The position numbers and the translations under genes were made by a program. 64,000 nucleotides of DNA from Desulfatitalea tepidiphila (lineage in GTDB: Bacteria > Desulfobacterota > Desulfobacteria > Desulfobacterales > Desulfosarcinaceae), in contig NZ_BCAG01000004.1 of NCBI RefSeq assembly GCF_001293685.1, forward strand, positions 1-64,000. The letters are read 5' to 3'. Positions 7,803-18,903 of this stretch are shown here, one piece after another (the first letter of the stretch is position 1; the number at the start of each line of letters is the position of its first letter). Below the pieces are notes generated by a model, which was given only the letters and a program-made list of their open reading frames with translations, had not been told where the DNA came from and ran no database searches.

Positions 7803-8306
7803 TTACACGTCAATCGGTTCGTTGGGTCCAAACACCCGCCGTTTGGCCAGGGCAAACTCCTCGGGCGTGATCAGGTTCTTTTCCAGCAGCTGGGCCAACG
7901 CCTCGATCTCGCGAATGCGCTGCCGTTCAGGGTCCTCCAGCTCCAGATGCGCGTCCTGGCCGCCGGCCTCGATGGCGGCCGGCCCCACGGGGGCGCCGAG
8001 CTTCAGGGAGGCCATGCCGCCTAAAAAACTCACTTCCAGGGAACGGCCTCGAAACAGGGGGGATTGCATGGCCTCTTTCAGGGAGCGGCCCTCGGAACGC
8101 AATTTACGGTAAAACAGGTAGGCCGACAAGGCCACCAACCCCATACCGGCCAGCACGATCCAAAGCAGGTACTGCACCAGGCCGCCGAAAAAGAGCACGA
8201 GCAACCCCAGCGCGGCCAGCAGCACCACGTGGAGCACCAGGATGGTATAGGCCATGGCGATGCTTTTAAACAAGCCTTCGCGTTTGTTGTCAATTTTGTT
8301 AGACAT
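7803..8306 (-). CDS. Membrane protein with C-terminal SHOCT-like helix
   Basis: A 167-residue protein with two adjoining transmembrane helices (about residues 18-43 and 46-66: VLHVVLLAALGLLVLFF and LLWIVLAGMGLVALSAYLF). A cytoplasmic-type tail ends in REIEALAQLLEKNLITPEEFALAKRRVFG, the pattern of the short SHOCT domain (I-x-x-L-x-x-L-x-x-x-G-I-T-x-E-E-F). Function unknown. It lies upstream of ddl on the same strand with a 23-base gap, so joint expression is possible. Confidence 0.65.
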   Translation of the reverse strand: MSNKIDNKREGLFKSIAMAYTILVLHVVLLAALGLLVLFFGGLVQYLLWIVLAGMGLVALSAYLFYRKLRSEGRSLKEAMQSPLFRGRSLEVSFLGGMASLKLGAPVGPAAIEAGGQDAHLELEDPERQRIREIEALAQLLEKNLITPEEFALAKRRVFGPNEPIDV

Positions 8307-8344
8307 TTTTTTATCAACCGGCCGCCAGCGGACCCAGCGCGGCG

Positions 8345-8737
8345 TCAGCTTCGTTCTCGCTCATTTTTGGACGCCAGGCGTTCGGTAAGGTCCGGCATGT
8401 ACTTTTGGTCCATCTCGAAGCGGATATTGCCCTGGCGCGCCATGTTGAGTTTCATGATCAGGAAATTGAGCTTTTTCAAGGTGGTGTAGCGTGCGGCGGT
8501 ATCCGGCATTTGCGCCAGCAGTGCTTCGGTGAGGTGGATTTCCTTTTTGATTTCGATTTCCGGTGGCAGGCAATCCGCGTTTTTCAAAATCTTATAGGAG
8601 AGGCGCAAATCCTCGGGGATATGGCTGTCCCGAGCGAGATCGAGCGGCCGGCCGGCCCCCTGCAGGTTATCGAACATCCCCTTTTCCTGAGCCTTTCGAA
8701 TCCGCTCTTCCACTATTTTTTCAAATCCGGTAATCAT
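8345..8737 (-). CDS. DnaJC28-type conserved protein (DUF1992)
   Basis: The 130 residues match the conserved domain shared with mammalian DNAJC28: FEKIVEERIRKAQEKGMFDNLQGAGRPLDL at the N-terminus, followed by RLSYKILKNADCLPPEIEIKKEI. The start at 8737 has GAGGAA upstream. These proteins lack a J-domain in bacteria, and no biochemical role is established to my knowledge. It is probably first in a minus-strand transcript that continues toward ddl. A 30-bp perfect palindrome lies about 110 bases upstream. Confidence 0.8.
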   Translation of the reverse strand: MITGFEKIVEERIRKAQEKGMFDNLQGAGRPLDLARDSHIPEDLRLSYKILKNADCLPPEIEIKKEIHLTEALLAQMPDTAARYTTLKKLNFLIMKLNMARQGNIRFEMDQKYMPDLTERLASKNERERS

Positions 8738-8849
8738 GATTTCCTCGGCGGAAAAAAATGGCCTTAGGAAAGGCCCGATCCGTTAGATCTGCGAATATAA
8801 TACATTGGATTTCAGCTTTTCAAGGTCTATGTCCGAAATTTGCCGTGAT

Positions 8850-8879
8850 CGAACCGGTGTCCGGCCGGACACCGGTTCG
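8850..8879. promoter_or_regulatory. 30-bp perfect palindrome in a divergent intergenic region
   Basis: CGAACCGGTGTCCGG followed by its exact reverse complement, with no spacer. It lies between the divergent starts at 8737 (minus) and 8960 (plus), where no transcript should end, so an operator is more likely than a terminator. The binding protein is unknown. Confidence 0.5.
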
Positions 8880-8959
8880 GCCGCTGGATTTGACAGACCG
8901 ATGATGGATCAATATTTTTCATTTTAATAATAACGAGAGCAGACGGATCAATCGGATCG

Positions 8960-9298
8960 ATGACAAAAAAATCCCCGCCAGACCATCAAGCCCGTGAATT
9001 CGACCGTCGCACCTCATTCATTATCGTGGAATACGAGGTCAACGAGGGCCGCTTCCGCGATATTCTGAAAAACATCGGACCCAAGGGACTCTTCATCGGC
9101 ACCCGGCGCGTCATCGAAAAAGACCAGGACATCACCTTGAGATTTCCCCTCTTTTCATTCGATCAACCCATCGAGGTCAAGGGGCGCGTCACACGCACGA
9201 CGCCGCACGGATTTGCGGTGGCCTTGGACGAAACCTTGGATGGCCTGCTCCAGAAGGACGGCCGACTCTCCGATATCGTTCATGAAATCGACAGATAG
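8960..9298 (+). CDS. PilZ-domain protein
   Basis: A 112-residue protein built as one PilZ-type beta barrel: an early basic patch (REFDRRTSF), then ILKNIGPKGLFIGTRRVIEKDQDITLRFPL, where the K-N-I-G-P-K-G-L-F-I resembles the D/N-x-S-x-x-G motif, and a later IEVKGRVTRTTPHGFAVAL. PilZ proteins usually bind cyclic di-GMP, but the RxxxR and D/NxSxxG elements here are atypical, so binding is uncertain. The HD-GYP regulator at 32-34 kb shows the cell uses this second messenger. The stop codon is directly followed by a mobile repeat. Confidence 0.65.
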   Translation: MTKKSPPDHQAREFDRRTSFIIVEYEVNEGRFRDILKNIGPKGLFIGTRRVIEKDQDITLRFPLFSFDQPIEVKGRVTRTTPHGFAVALDETLDGLLQKDGRLSDIVHEIDR

Positions 9299-9437
9299 TG
9301 TCCGTCCACAAATAGGCAAATTGGGTCGAGATCAAGGCGCACGAGAAATTTAACCGCAGGCATATAGTTGATATTCCGAGGATTAAATTTTTCGCGCAAC
9401 GCCGATATCGGGCCAAATGGCCATTTGTGGATGGGCA
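9299..9437. repeat. 139-bp MITE-like element, copy A
   Basis: The element begins TGTCCGTCCACAAAT and ends with the reverse complement of TGCCCATCCACAAAT, giving 15-bp terminal inverted repeats with two mismatches. Nearly the whole length is an imperfect palindrome. It is flanked by a 4-bp direct repeat, ATAG (9295-9298 and 9438-9441), a target-site duplication. A second 139-bp copy is at 46595-46733, with about seven differences, also flanked by a 4-bp duplication (CTAT). It codes for nothing and must have been moved in trans. Confidence 0.85.
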
Positions 9438-9471
9438 ATAGACAAGCATCCGACGCCAATCCACGCCGCGT

Positions 9472-10317
9472 CTATCCATCCAAAAACGATCGAATGACAC
9501 CCAGGGCCTCGGCCGGTCTTTCCATGGGAATCAAATGGCCGGCGTCCTGAACCTCGTGGTACCTTCCCAGGGGCATTGATGCCGCCACCCGCTTCAAGTC
9601 AATAAAGGGCTTGTTTTCGCTTTGCCCGCCCTCCATGACCAGCGCCGGGGGTTTGACCCGGGCCAGTTCTGGCCATGGGTCATGCTGAATGCTGCCCATG
9701 AAAAGCGCCGCTTCCCGTTCGGGCGAGCAGGCGAGACGGAGCCCGTTGCCATTGTCGCCGATGATGCCATGGGCCAGGTAGAGGGCGAGTACCTCCCGGT
9801 CCCATGACTGGAAGAAGGACTTACTCTGAAAATAGGCCCACGCCTCATCCCGATCCGACCACCCGTTGCGTCGGCGGATGGCTTTGGCGGCCATGGGATG
9901 CTGTTCCCTGGAAATTTTCGCCCCGTAGAACTCGCCGGGTAAAAAGATGGGTTCGATGAGCACCAGTTTGGCCGTATCCAGGCCATGTACCGTATGGGAC
10001 AGGGTGAGCACGGCGGCGCCCATGGAGTGGCCGACCATCATGGGACGGTTCAGCTGCAGGCGATCGCAGAGCAATGTCACGTCGCCGGCCAGGTCCCGCC
10101 ACCCCAGCCAGCCGTTTTCCGGATCGATGGTGCGGTGATCGAACAGGCTCGGTACGATCACCCGATAAGGGCCGGCCAGGTCCCGCGCAATGGGATGCCA
10201 CAGCCAGGGCAAAAAACCGGTGGCATGCAGTATCAATACGGTCGGTCCGTCGCCTGGATATTCGAGATAGGCCATCGTCATGTCGCCGATGGTTTGATAA
10301 CAGATGTTCGGTTGCAC
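9472..10317 (-). CDS. Alpha/beta-fold hydrolase
   Basis: A 281-residue alpha/beta hydrolase. The oxyanion segment is VLILHATGFLPWLWHPIARDL, the nucleophile elbow GHSMGA near residue 97, and a late His in DAGHLIPMERP; an acid residue lies between them. The start is GTG 10317, supported by GAGGTT about nine bases upstream. The substrate is not predictable. A repeat (10343-10467) lies upstream and the MITE copy A downstream, so it appears to be a single-gene unit. Confidence 0.85.
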   Translation of the reverse strand: MQPNICYQTIGDMTMAYLEYPGDGPTVLILHATGFLPWLWHPIARDLAGPYRVIVPSLFDHRTIDPENGWLGWRDLAGDVTLLCDRLQLNRPMMVGHSMGAAVLTLSHTVHGLDTAKLVLIEPIFLPGEFYGAKISREQHPMAAKAIRRRNGWSDRDEAWAYFQSKSFFQSWDREVLALYLAHGIIGDNGNGLRLACSPEREAALFMGSIQHDPWPELARVKPPALVMEGGQSENKPFIDLKRVAASMPLGRYHEVQDAGHLIPMERPAEALGVIRSFLDG

Positions 10318-10342
10318 GATCTTTTAACCTCATCACAATAGT

Positions 10343-10467
10343 GACGCCACCGTAAAAAGCCCAATATCTGCGTTGTGCTCATCCCGTCGTCCTTGCGGCG
10401 TACGACAAGTACGCCTCAGGACACGGAATTTCGCACGCCTTGATCTTGAACTTTTTACGGCGCCGTC
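10343..10467. repeat. 125-bp imperfect palindrome with CCGTAAAAAG ends
   Basis: The left end GACGCCACCGTAAAAAG matches the inverted right end (CTTTTTACGGCGCCGTC) and the complementarity continues toward the centre. The element lies between the hydrolase start and the TPR gene stop, both on the minus strand, and could act as a terminator for the TPR gene. Its TAAAAAG ends resemble the elements at 24785 and 41996, but the interior differs. Confidence 0.6.
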
Positions 10468-10498
10468 CGACATCGGTATTTTACACAGCCATCCTGGC

Positions 10499-11203
10499 TC
10501 ATCGGCCGGGATGGCCATACTCGGCCGCCTCCCGAGATTCGAGGATCTGCCAGAGCGCCTTGGCTTCCTCGAATCCCGGGTCCTGCGCATTGATCTGGCG
10601 CAGGTGTTGCCGGGCATCGTCCCACCGGCTCTGATCCAGGTAGAGCCGGATCAGCGCCAGCCGGGCATCCTCATGCGTTCGGTCCAGATTCAGGGCGTTC
10701 AAGAAGGATGCTTCGGCTTCGTCGGACCGGCCGGCCAGCTGATGCATGAGCCCCAGTCCAAAATGGTTGTCCGCATGATGGGGGCGCAGTTGGACGGCCC
10801 GCTCGAGAGCGCGCGACGCATCCGCCACGTTGCCCAGATCCGCATAGGCCATGCCCATGTTGAAATAGAGGCGGTCATCGTCCGTGTAGCCGCAATCGAC
10901 GGCTGCCTCGTAAAATTGGACCTCTTGGGCGCGATCGCCGATCTGCCCCCAGATGTATCCCAAATGATACAGGGCCAGGCAGTTATCGGGGTCTTCGGCC
11001 AGGAGCCGCTCGTGTGCCAGCCGGGCCGTTTCCCAATCGCCGGTTTGGACGGCGGCATCGATGCCGGGATGGCATTCCCGGTCGGTCTGCAGGGTCGGCG
11101 TTGGCGTGGCGCATGCGATCAACAGCAGGCCGTACACCAGCCCGATCAGAACCCGGGCAGACTTGTTCAATAGAAAACGCGATGCGGTATCAACAGCCGA
11201 CAT
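10499..11203 (-). CDS. TPR lipoprotein
   Basis: A 234-residue protein. Basic residues, then a hydrophobic segment ending LLLIAC with the lipid-attachment Cys near residue 31, indicate a lipoprotein signal. The mature part is a tandem of tetratricopeptide repeats (WETARLAHERLLAEDPDNCLALYHLG, YFNMGMAYADLGNVADASRALERAVQLRP, NHFGLGLMHQLAGRSDEAEASFLNALNL). These are protein-interaction scaffolds in the periplasm or at the outer membrane. AGGATGG precedes the ATG. No specific partner is indicated by the context. Confidence 0.8.
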   Translation of the reverse strand: MSAVDTASRFLLNKSARVLIGLVYGLLLIACATPTPTLQTDRECHPGIDAAVQTGDWETARLAHERLLAEDPDNCLALYHLGYIWGQIGDRAQEVQFYEAAVDCGYTDDDRLYFNMGMAYADLGNVADASRALERAVQLRPHHADNHFGLGLMHQLAGRSDEAEASFLNALNLDRTHEDARLALIRLYLDQSRWDDARQHLRQINAQDPGFEEAKALWQILESREAAEYGHPGR

Positions 11204-11393
11204 GATTGGTCCATCCTCATTTGTTTAAAAATCTATCCATAAGGGTCCTACAGGCCATGGAGATTCCACAAGCTTATATTAGCCCTTGCAGCGAACCGCA
11301 AGCTATGGTTTTTTGATATATCAAATTGATCATCCTCGGAAAAAGATCAAGACTGGCAGAAACCCGAGGGCGACAACCCGCAGGAGGATCGAG

Positions 11394-12170
11394 ATGCTAG
11401 GCCAACGAACGTCGTACCCGAAGGCGACTGTCTGGGTCGCGATCCTCCTGCTGTCGGCCGCCGGGTTGCCCCTGCCCCTGCAGGCTTCGGGGATGCCTTT
11501 CGCTCCCGGGGAGCGGCTGGAATATGAGTTGCGATGGGAAAACATTCCGGCCGGTTCGGCCATCCTAGAGGTCCATTCACCCAAGACCATCAATGGCGAG
11601 ACCGCCCACCACTTCGTGCTGACGGCCCAATCCAACGCCTTCATCGATCTGTTCTACAAGGTGCGCGATCGGATCGATGCCTACGCCGATTTGGATATGA
11701 CCTGCTCTGTGCACTATGAAAAGCGGCAGAACGAAGGCCGTCACAAGAGAAACGAGGTAGTGGTTTTCGATTGGGATGCCCGGGAGGCGCGCTATACCAA
11801 TTATGGCCGATCCAGGCCCGCTATCGAACTGATGGCGGGCAGTTTCGATCCCCTGTCGGCATTTTACTTCAGCCGAACGGTCGGCCTGGACATCGGGCAG
11901 CGGCTCGAACGGCCCATCACCGATGGCCGCCGGAATGTCATCGGCCGTTTGCGCGTGGTGGCGCGGGAAAAGATCATCCTGCAGAACGGCGCGTGCTACG
12001 ATACGTTTCGGGTCGAGCCCGAGCTGAATCAGGTGGGCGGGGTCTTCAAAGAGAGCAAGGATGCCAGGATCCACCTCTGGATCACGGCCGACGAACGGCG
12101 TATCCCGGTGAGAATCAAGAGCAAGGTGGTGGTCGGGCACTTTGTCGGCGAGCTCGTATCGGTGCGTTGA
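11394..12170 (+). CDS. Exported DUF3108 protein
   Basis: The frame is open from 11286, but ATG 11394 has a clear AGGAGG and gives a normal signal peptide (residues about 10-31, VAILLLSAAGLPLPLQASG), so the product is 258 aa. The mature sequence fits DUF3108: FAPGERLEYELRWENIPAGSAILEV, a central FDPLSAFYF, and C-terminal IHLWITADERRIPVRIKSKVVVGHFVGEL. It is presumably a periplasmic beta-rich protein; the molecular role is not established. It converges on the N-ATPase operon with a 10-base gap. Confidence 0.8.
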   Translation: MLGQRTSYPKATVWVAILLLSAAGLPLPLQASGMPFAPGERLEYELRWENIPAGSAILEVHSPKTINGETAHHFVLTAQSNAFIDLFYKVRDRIDAYADLDMTCSVHYEKRQNEGRHKRNEVVVFDWDAREARYTNYGRSRPAIELMAGSFDPLSAFYFSRTVGLDIGQRLERPITDGRRNVIGRLRVVAREKIILQNGACYDTFRVEPELNQVGGVFKESKDARIHLWITADERRIPVRIKSKVVVGHFVGELVSVR

Positions 12171-12180
12171 CCGCCGACCG

Positions 12181-13065
12181 CTACAACGCCGTTCTGTCTT
12201 TCAGGACCTCGAAACCGGATATGATGTCCAGCAGTTCATTCGTGATGTTCATCTGGCGCTGTTCGCGAAACAGTTTTTTCAAATCCCCCTGGAGTTCATC
12301 GATATTTTTTTCCGCCGATTGCATGGCGGCCAGGCGTGCCGAGTTTTCCCCGGCAAGGGACTGCACGAGGGCCCTGTAAATAGAGACGTAAAGGTATTGC
12401 CGGAACAGCTGCCGAAACAGCTCTTGACCGGAAAGCCCCAGCAGGGGGATGCATTTGCTCGGCCAGGGTGTCTCTTGATGGCGGCGCATCCAGCTGTGGT
12501 CGAGCGGCAAGACAGGATAGAACGTCTGTTCATACCCCATTTTTCCGGAAAGCGCATTGTGGCAGAGGTAAAACGACTCGGTGCCCCGGGTACGCTGCCA
12601 GCGTTCCAACTTGCCGATCATGTCGCCGACCATGTGGTGCACGGCGGTCAGGCTCCCCGGCGCCTGGTATTCAAGGGACGGCGGGTCGCCGCCATCGTCG
12701 ATGGCGGCGGCGACTCTCTCCCCCACGCACCAGAACGTCACGGCCACGTCCTTTTCGCGGCGTTTTCGGGATTCGGCCAAGGCCGTGGCGGCGATGATGT
12801 CATTGAACTGACCGCACATGCCCTGGTCCGATCCGATGACGATCACAACCGCCTGCTTGTTCGAGACAGGGCCGGGTTCCACCCCGGCGTACCGGAACAG
12901 GGCCTGCCACCCTTGATCCACGACCCGGCGATAGGCTTCCAGCGACACCACGGCGCGCTCGTACTGCCGGATGTTGACAGCCGCCAGGCTCTTCATTGTC
13001 TTGACCACCGAGAGCAACTCCTCGGCGGTCCTTATTTTCTTATCCAGAACTTCCAGGGTCTGCAT
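12181..13065 (-). CDS. atpG: N-ATPase gamma subunit
   Basis: The central-stalk subunit, last gene of the operon. The 294 residues have the family N-terminal helix ([31 protein letters not shown]), the [11 protein letters not shown] region (usual GLCG appears as GMCG), and the C-terminal helix [22 protein letters not shown]. The start overlaps the atpA end by 26 bases, indicating coupling. Divergence from standard F-type gamma is typical of the N-ATPase branch. Confidence 0.92.
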   Translation of the reverse strand: MQTLEVLDKKIRTAEELLSVVKTMKSLAAVNIRQYERAVVSLEAYRRVVDQGWQALFRYAGVEPGPVSNKQAVVIVIGSDQGMCGQFNDIIAATALAESRKRREKDVAVTFWCVGERVAAAIDDGGDPPSLEYQAPGSLTAVHHMVGDMIGKLERWQRTRGTESFYLCHNALSGKMGYEQTFYPVLPLDHSWMRRHQETPWPSKCIPLLGLSGQELFRQLFRQYLYVSIYRALVQSLAGENSARLAAMQSAEKNIDELQGDLKKLFREQRQMNITNELLDIISGFEVLKDRTAL

Positions 13066-14587
13066 CGGGTGCCTCGACTTCCCTTATGGCATCGCGGATC
13101 ACCTGATCCATCTTTTCCCACAGCGGATCGTCGGATCCAATGGTGTCGATACGATCCTCCAGATCAGGAAGGGCGGCCTCGATCTTCTCGAAAACCGCCT
13201 CCTGGGCCCTGGCCATCCGGTTTTCGGGGACAGGGTCCAGATATCCCCGGGTGACGGCCAGCAGCACGGCGATCTGCCGGGCGGCCGTCAAGGGGGAAAA
13301 CTGGTCCTGTTTCAAGGCCTCCCGCACCCGCAGGCCGTGGTTCAGACTCTTGCGGGTGCTGTCGTCCAGGCGGGCGCCGAAGCGGGCAAAGGATTCGAGT
13401 TCGTGAAACTGGGTATAGGAGAGCCTCAAATCGCCGGCCACTTTCCGGTAGGCCGGTATCTGGGCCTTGCCGCCCACCCGGGAAACCGACTTGCCCACCT
13501 CCACCGCCGGCAGGACGCCCTTCTGAAACAGGTCCGGGGAGAGGTAAAGCTGGCCGTCGGTGATGGAGATCAGATTGGTGGGGATGTAGGCCGATATATT
13601 CTGAGCCTCGGTTTCTGCGATGGGCAGTGCCGTGAGGCTGCCGCCTCCCAGCTCGGTCTTCAGATGGGTCGCCCGTTCGAGCAGGCGGGAGTGGATATAA
13701 AAAATATCGCCGGGAAACGCCTCCCTGCCCGGGGGCCGGCGCAACAGCAGCGACAGCTGCCGGTAGGCCAGCGCGTGCCGGGTCAGATCGTCATAAACGA
13801 CCATGACGTCCTCGCCTCGGTGCATGAAATATTCGGCCATGGTGGTGGCCGCGTAGGGTGCGATATACTGAAGCCCGGGCGGGTCGTCCCCTTCCACCAC
13901 CACGACGGTGGTATAGTCCATGGCGCCCCGCTCCTTGAGGTCGGAGATGGTCTTGGCCACACCGGCGCTCCGCTGGCCGATGGCGCAGTAGATGCATTTG
14001 ACCCCTTTGCCCCGCTGGTTGATGATGGTGTCCAGCGCGATGGCGGTCTTTCCCGTCTGCCGATCGCCAAGGATCAATTCCCGCTGCCCCCGGCCGATGG
14101 GAATCAAGGCATCCACCACCTTGAGGCCGGTTTGCAGGGGCTTGACCACCGGAGAGCGGTCCAGAATGGGCGGCGCCTCCTTGAGGACCTCGCGCCGCTC
14201 CGTTTCCCCCATGGACCCGAGCCCGTCCAGCGGACGGCCCAGGGGATCCACTACACGCCCCAGGAACTCCGGGCCGACGGGCATGTCCAGGATGCGATGG
14301 GTTCTGGCCACGCGCTGACCCGAAGCCAGGGTGTCGTTGGACCCGAAGAGCACGATTCCCACCCGGTCGGGAAGAATATCGAGCACCATGCCCATGCTTT
14401 CGTCGTCGAAGAGCACCAGTTCCTCGAATTGGACCCGGGTCAATCCGCCGACCCAGACAATGCCTTCTTCCACGGATCGGATGGTGCCGATCTCTTCGGT
14501 TTCCGGCAGGGGGCTGTAATTCTCCATGGCCTGGCCCATGGCCCGGGAAACTTCATCGAGGATGGAATGGATATCGAACTCTTTCAT
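13040..14587 (-). CDS. atpA: N-ATPase alpha subunit
   Basis: Non-catalytic nucleotide-binding subunit. ATG 14587 overlaps the atpF stop (ATGA) and gives 515 aa; the frame upstream is noncoding read-through. Walker A GDRQTGKT is at 174-181, followed by the Walker B-type [16 protein letters not shown] and [24 protein letters not shown] typical of alpha. The N-terminal barrel ([19 protein letters not shown]) is divergent. Part of the atpDCQRBEFAG order diagnostic of N-ATPases. Confidence 0.95.
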   Translation of the reverse strand: MKEFDIHSILDEVSRAMGQAMENYSPLPETEEIGTIRSVEEGIVWVGGLTRVQFEELVLFDDESMGMVLDILPDRVGIVLFGSNDTLASGQRVARTHRILDMPVGPEFLGRVVDPLGRPLDGLGSMGETERREVLKEAPPILDRSPVVKPLQTGLKVVDALIPIGRGQRELILGDRQTGKTAIALDTIINQRGKGVKCIYCAIGQRSAGVAKTISDLKERGAMDYTTVVVVEGDDPPGLQYIAPYAATTMAEYFMHRGEDVMVVYDDLTRHALAYRQLSLLLRRPPGREAFPGDIFYIHSRLLERATHLKTELGGGSLTALPIAETEAQNISAYIPTNLISITDGQLYLSPDLFQKGVLPAVEVGKSVSRVGGKAQIPAYRKVAGDLRLSYTQFHELESFARFGARLDDSTRKSLNHGLRVREALKQDQFSPLTAARQIAVLLAVTRGYLDPVPENRMARAQEAVFEKIEAALPDLEDRIDTIGSDDPLWEKMDQVIRDAIREVEAPDADPGSSG

Positions 14588-15339
14588 GCGGCATTCCGGC
14601 GCTTTGGTGGAATGGCCCGAAGAATTTCCTTCTCCAGGTCCTTGATATACTTGTCCAGGTTCCAGGCCACTTTCCGGTCGCCAGCCAGGGCTTCGATGCC
14701 CATGCCCAGGTCCCGGGAGATCTCGAACCCAATGCTTCCGGCAGATGGAAACCACCGGGCGAACATGTCCCGAACCCTTGCCTTGTCCGCTTCGCCGAGT
14801 TCGAATCCGGAGATCAACCGCACGGGACCGGCATAGGTGGCACTCTGAAATTCGTTCTTCCCTTCCGCCATTTTTTCCATGAAGACAGAGATGATCCGTG
14901 ACTCGAGCTTGTCGTCGGCCAGATCCCGGATCACCTGGCCGCCCATGCGCATCACCTGGCGGACGGCATCGGTTTTGAGGTTCATCAGGAAGGCCTGTCG
15001 ATCGTTGTCCACCTTTTCCATCCAGGATTGACGCAGGGCCTCGATCTCCGTCCGAAGCCGTTCGATCTTTTCTGTCCGCCACTGTTCGACTTCGGTCTTG
15101 GCGTCGGCCATCAATTTGGCGCGATCTTCCGTCAAAGCCCGCTGCTGGGCGGCCAGTTCTTCGGCGCGCCGCCGGGCGTCCTCTTTCGCCGCTTCGGATT
15201 GCGCCACGGATGCTGCGATGCGCGCCTCGCGGTCCGCCATGGCCCGCATCACCGGGCCATACAGGAACCGCTTCAGCAGCAGCACCAGCACCAGGAAATT
15301 GACCATCTGGGCGAAAACCGTGAATCCGTCGATGAGCAC
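14584..15339 (-). CDS. atpF: N-ATPase b subunit with delta-like C-terminal extension
   Basis: Peripheral stalk subunit of 251 aa, longer than the usual 156-170 for b. It has one N-terminal membrane helix ([23 protein letters not shown]), then a long charged coiled coil (about residues 35-130), then a C-terminal globular part that substitutes for the delta subunit, which the operon lacks. The start is GTG 15339 with a GGGGGG binding site. It overlaps atpA by four bases. Confidence 0.92.
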   Translation of the reverse strand: MLIDGFTVFAQMVNFLVLVLLLKRFLYGPVMRAMADREARIAASVAQSEAAKEDARRRAEELAAQQRALTEDRAKLMADAKTEVEQWRTEKIERLRTEIEALRQSWMEKVDNDRQAFLMNLKTDAVRQVMRMGGQVIRDLADDKLESRIISVFMEKMAEGKNEFQSATYAGPVRLISGFELGEADKARVRDMFARWFPSAGSIGFEISRDLGMGIEALAGDRKVAWNLDKYIKDLEKEILRAIPPKRRNAA

Positions 15340-15342
15340 GTG

Positions 15343-15621
15343 TTACCCCCCGGCCTGGGATAAAAAATAGTTCCAGAAAGGATTGGCGAAAATCAAAATC
15401 ATGGTCACCACAAAGGCGTAAATGGCGGTGGATTCCACCATGGCCATGCCGACGAAGAGGGTCCGGGTGATGGCGTTGGTCTCGTCGGGCTGTTGGGCGA
15501 TGGAGGCCAGGGCCTGGGCCAGGGCCCGCCCCTCACCGATGGCCGGACCGATGCCACCGATGCAGATGCACAAGCCCGAGGCCACTATGGAGGCCACGGC
15601 CACCCATGCTAAATCACTCAT
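15343..15621 (-). CDS. atpE: N-ATPase c subunit, Na+-type
   Basis: A 92-residue two-helix membrane proteolipid that forms the rotor ring. Helix 1 carries Glu30 (GPAIGEGRA) and helix 2 carries Glu63-Ser64-Thr65 with Tyr68 (VESTAIYAF). Paired acidic residues plus Ser/Thr and Tyr are the Na+-coordinating set reported for N-ATPases, so Na+ coupling is the likely mode. ATG 15621 is chosen over upstream in-frame sequence, which belongs to atpB. It overlaps the atpB end by 8 bases. Confidence 0.94.
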   Translation of the reverse strand: MSDLAWVAVASIVASGLCICIGGIGPAIGEGRALAQALASIAQQPDETNAITRTLFVGMAMVESTAIYAFVVTMILIFANPFWNYFLSQAGG

Positions 15622-16318
15622 AGCGCTTCTCCTTTGGTCGTTTTCCGGATCTGGTTTGAGCTTCCATGGCGGCGCCGATGTACACCGCCGCCAGTATGGT
15701 GAAAATATAGGCCTGAACAACACCGGTGAGCAGCCCGAGCAGTTGCATCGGCACAGGGAAAAAAAGCGGTGCGATGAGCAGTAAAATGGCACCGATCATG
15801 TTGCTGCTCATGACATTGCCGAAAAGACGAACGGCCAGGGCCAGGGTTCTGCTGATCTCTCCCATGATGTTGAAGGGAAGCATGAAGAAGGAGGGCCTGA
15901 GATAATTGGAGAGATAGTCCACAACCCCCATTTTAGAGACGCCGTAAACGGGCACGGCCACGAACACGACCAGGGCGAAGGCGCTGGTGGTGGAGAGGGA
16001 GCCGGTGGGCGGATGAAATCCGGGAACGACGGACAGAACGTTGGAAACGGCGATAAACAGAAACAGGGTACCCAGCAAGGGCAGCAGGCCTTTGGGTTGA
16101 TGCGGCGTGACCGCTTTGAGTTGCCCGCTGATGGCGGACACAACCGCTTCGAGGATGATTTGCCGGCGCGACACCCTTCCGGTCGATGAGAGTCGCCGGG
16201 TCAGAAGCCACGATCCGACGGCCAGCAGAGCCATGACCGCCCAGGTGAAGAGAATGGTCCGGTTCAGAACCAGGAGGCCCGATTGCCAGAAGATGACGTT
16301 GTCCGGACTAATGTGCAC
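15614..16318 (-). CDS. atpB: N-ATPase a subunit
   Basis: Stator membrane subunit forming the ion half-channels. The 234 residues contain about five or six membrane helices. The essential Arg is visible in SRTLALAVRLFGNVMSSNM, and the last helix region is GVVQAYIFTILAAVYIGAA. The start is GTG 16318. The 3' end overlaps atpE. Its position after atpR and before atpE is the standard N-ATPase arrangement. Confidence 0.93.
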   Translation of the reverse strand: MHISPDNVIFWQSGLLVLNRTILFTWAVMALLAVGSWLLTRRLSSTGRVSRRQIILEAVVSAISGQLKAVTPHQPKGLLPLLGTLFLFIAVSNVLSVVPGFHPPTGSLSTTSAFALVVFVAVPVYGVSKMGVVDYLSNYLRPSFFMLPFNIMGEISRTLALAVRLFGNVMSSNMIGAILLLIAPLFFPVPMQLLGLLTGVVQAYIFTILAAVYIGAAMEAQTRSGKRPKEKRYE

Positions 16319-16607
16319 GGTGATGCCCTCCCTTGTGTGCCAGGCCGATCCAACGCGTCATCAGAAACCGCATGACGCCGAAACCGACCAGGGCCGACCC
16401 GAAAGCCGCAACGCTGTGTTGCAGGGCCAGCCACAAGCCGGCCAGGGCCGCCACGGCACGCACGAAAAAGCTGATCCCCAGAAATCGCCGGGGGGATCTG
16501 CGGCGGGAGATATCCTTGAGGCTCCACCACAGGCCGCCGAAAAACAAGAGACCGAGGAAGGCGCCCCACGCGGCGCCGATGCCGATGTCCAGGGGATCAA
16601 TTGCCAT
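16308..16607 (-). CDS. atpR: N-ATPase AtpR membrane subunit
   Basis: A 99-residue protein with three membrane helices (AAWGAFLGLLFFGGLWWSL; FLGISFFVRAVAALAGLWLAL; VAAFGSALVGFGVMRFLM). AtpR is found only in N-ATPase operons, where it is thought to help assemble or stabilise the c ring. ATG 16607 is used because the frame upstream overlaps atpQ. Its Arg in the second helix (FFVRAVAAL) is a noted family feature. Confidence 0.88.
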   Translation of the reverse strand: MAIDPLDIGIGAAWGAFLGLLFFGGLWWSLKDISRRRSPRRFLGISFFVRAVAALAGLWLALQHSVAAFGSALVGFGVMRFLMTRWIGLAHKGGHHRAH

Positions 16608-16915
16608 TGTCCTCTCTTTCTTGGCGGATGGCCTCCCGTTGACGGGAGATCCAGACCCACGCGTTGATGCATCCCATGGCAAGGCCGAACACCATGAGCA
16701 TCAGGGTCCACGAATACCGGCCCGAATATTTGATATCGATCCAGAGCCCGATGAAAATACCGGCCAGGGTGGGAACGGCCACGGACCAGCCCACCAACCC
16801 GAACATGCCCAGGCCGAACCAGAAGGTCTCCTCTTTTTTCTTATCAGCCCGCAGTTTGCGTTTTTCGCGGACCGCCACGGCCCCTCTGAACGACCGTTCC
16901 TTTTTGTCGAAGGCT

Positions 16916-16923
<8 letters not shown>
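16597..16923 (-). CDS. atpQ: N-ATPase AtpQ (AtpI-like) subunit
   Basis: A small membrane protein related to AtpI. The start is inferred as GTG 16923, eight bases inside the atpC end with GGAG upstream, giving 108 aa; the frame is open to 17055 but overlaps atpC. Two membrane helices follow a charged N-terminus (FWFGLGMFGLVGWSVAVPTLAGIFIGLWI and YSWTLMLMVFGLAMGCINAWVWI). The glycine-rich helix pair resembles AtpI, which assists c-ring assembly. Confidence 0.85.
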
Positions 16924-18759
<1,836 letters not shown>

Positions 18760-18903
18760 TCACACGCAAATCCAACGCGCATGGAGGATGGATAAGGGCC
18801 GAGGATCGGCATTAAACGTAGAAACTATCCTATAGGAACACGGCAGGGGGTGCAACCGAATTGGTCATTGGCCGAGGATTCTAACTGAAAAACGGTCATT
18901 AAA

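Noticed and set aside
6232-8112. Plus-strand open frame of 626 codons opposite the ATP-grasp and ddl genes
   Set aside because: Antisense to two intact conserved genes, no recognisable domain; a GC-driven shadow.
12971-14836. Plus-strand open frame of 621 codons opposite atpA
   Set aside because: Antisense to a complete ATPase alpha subunit.
14588-15082. N-terminal extension of the atpA frame
   Set aside because: It overlaps atpF in another frame; ATG 14587 with the ATGA overlap is the normal start.
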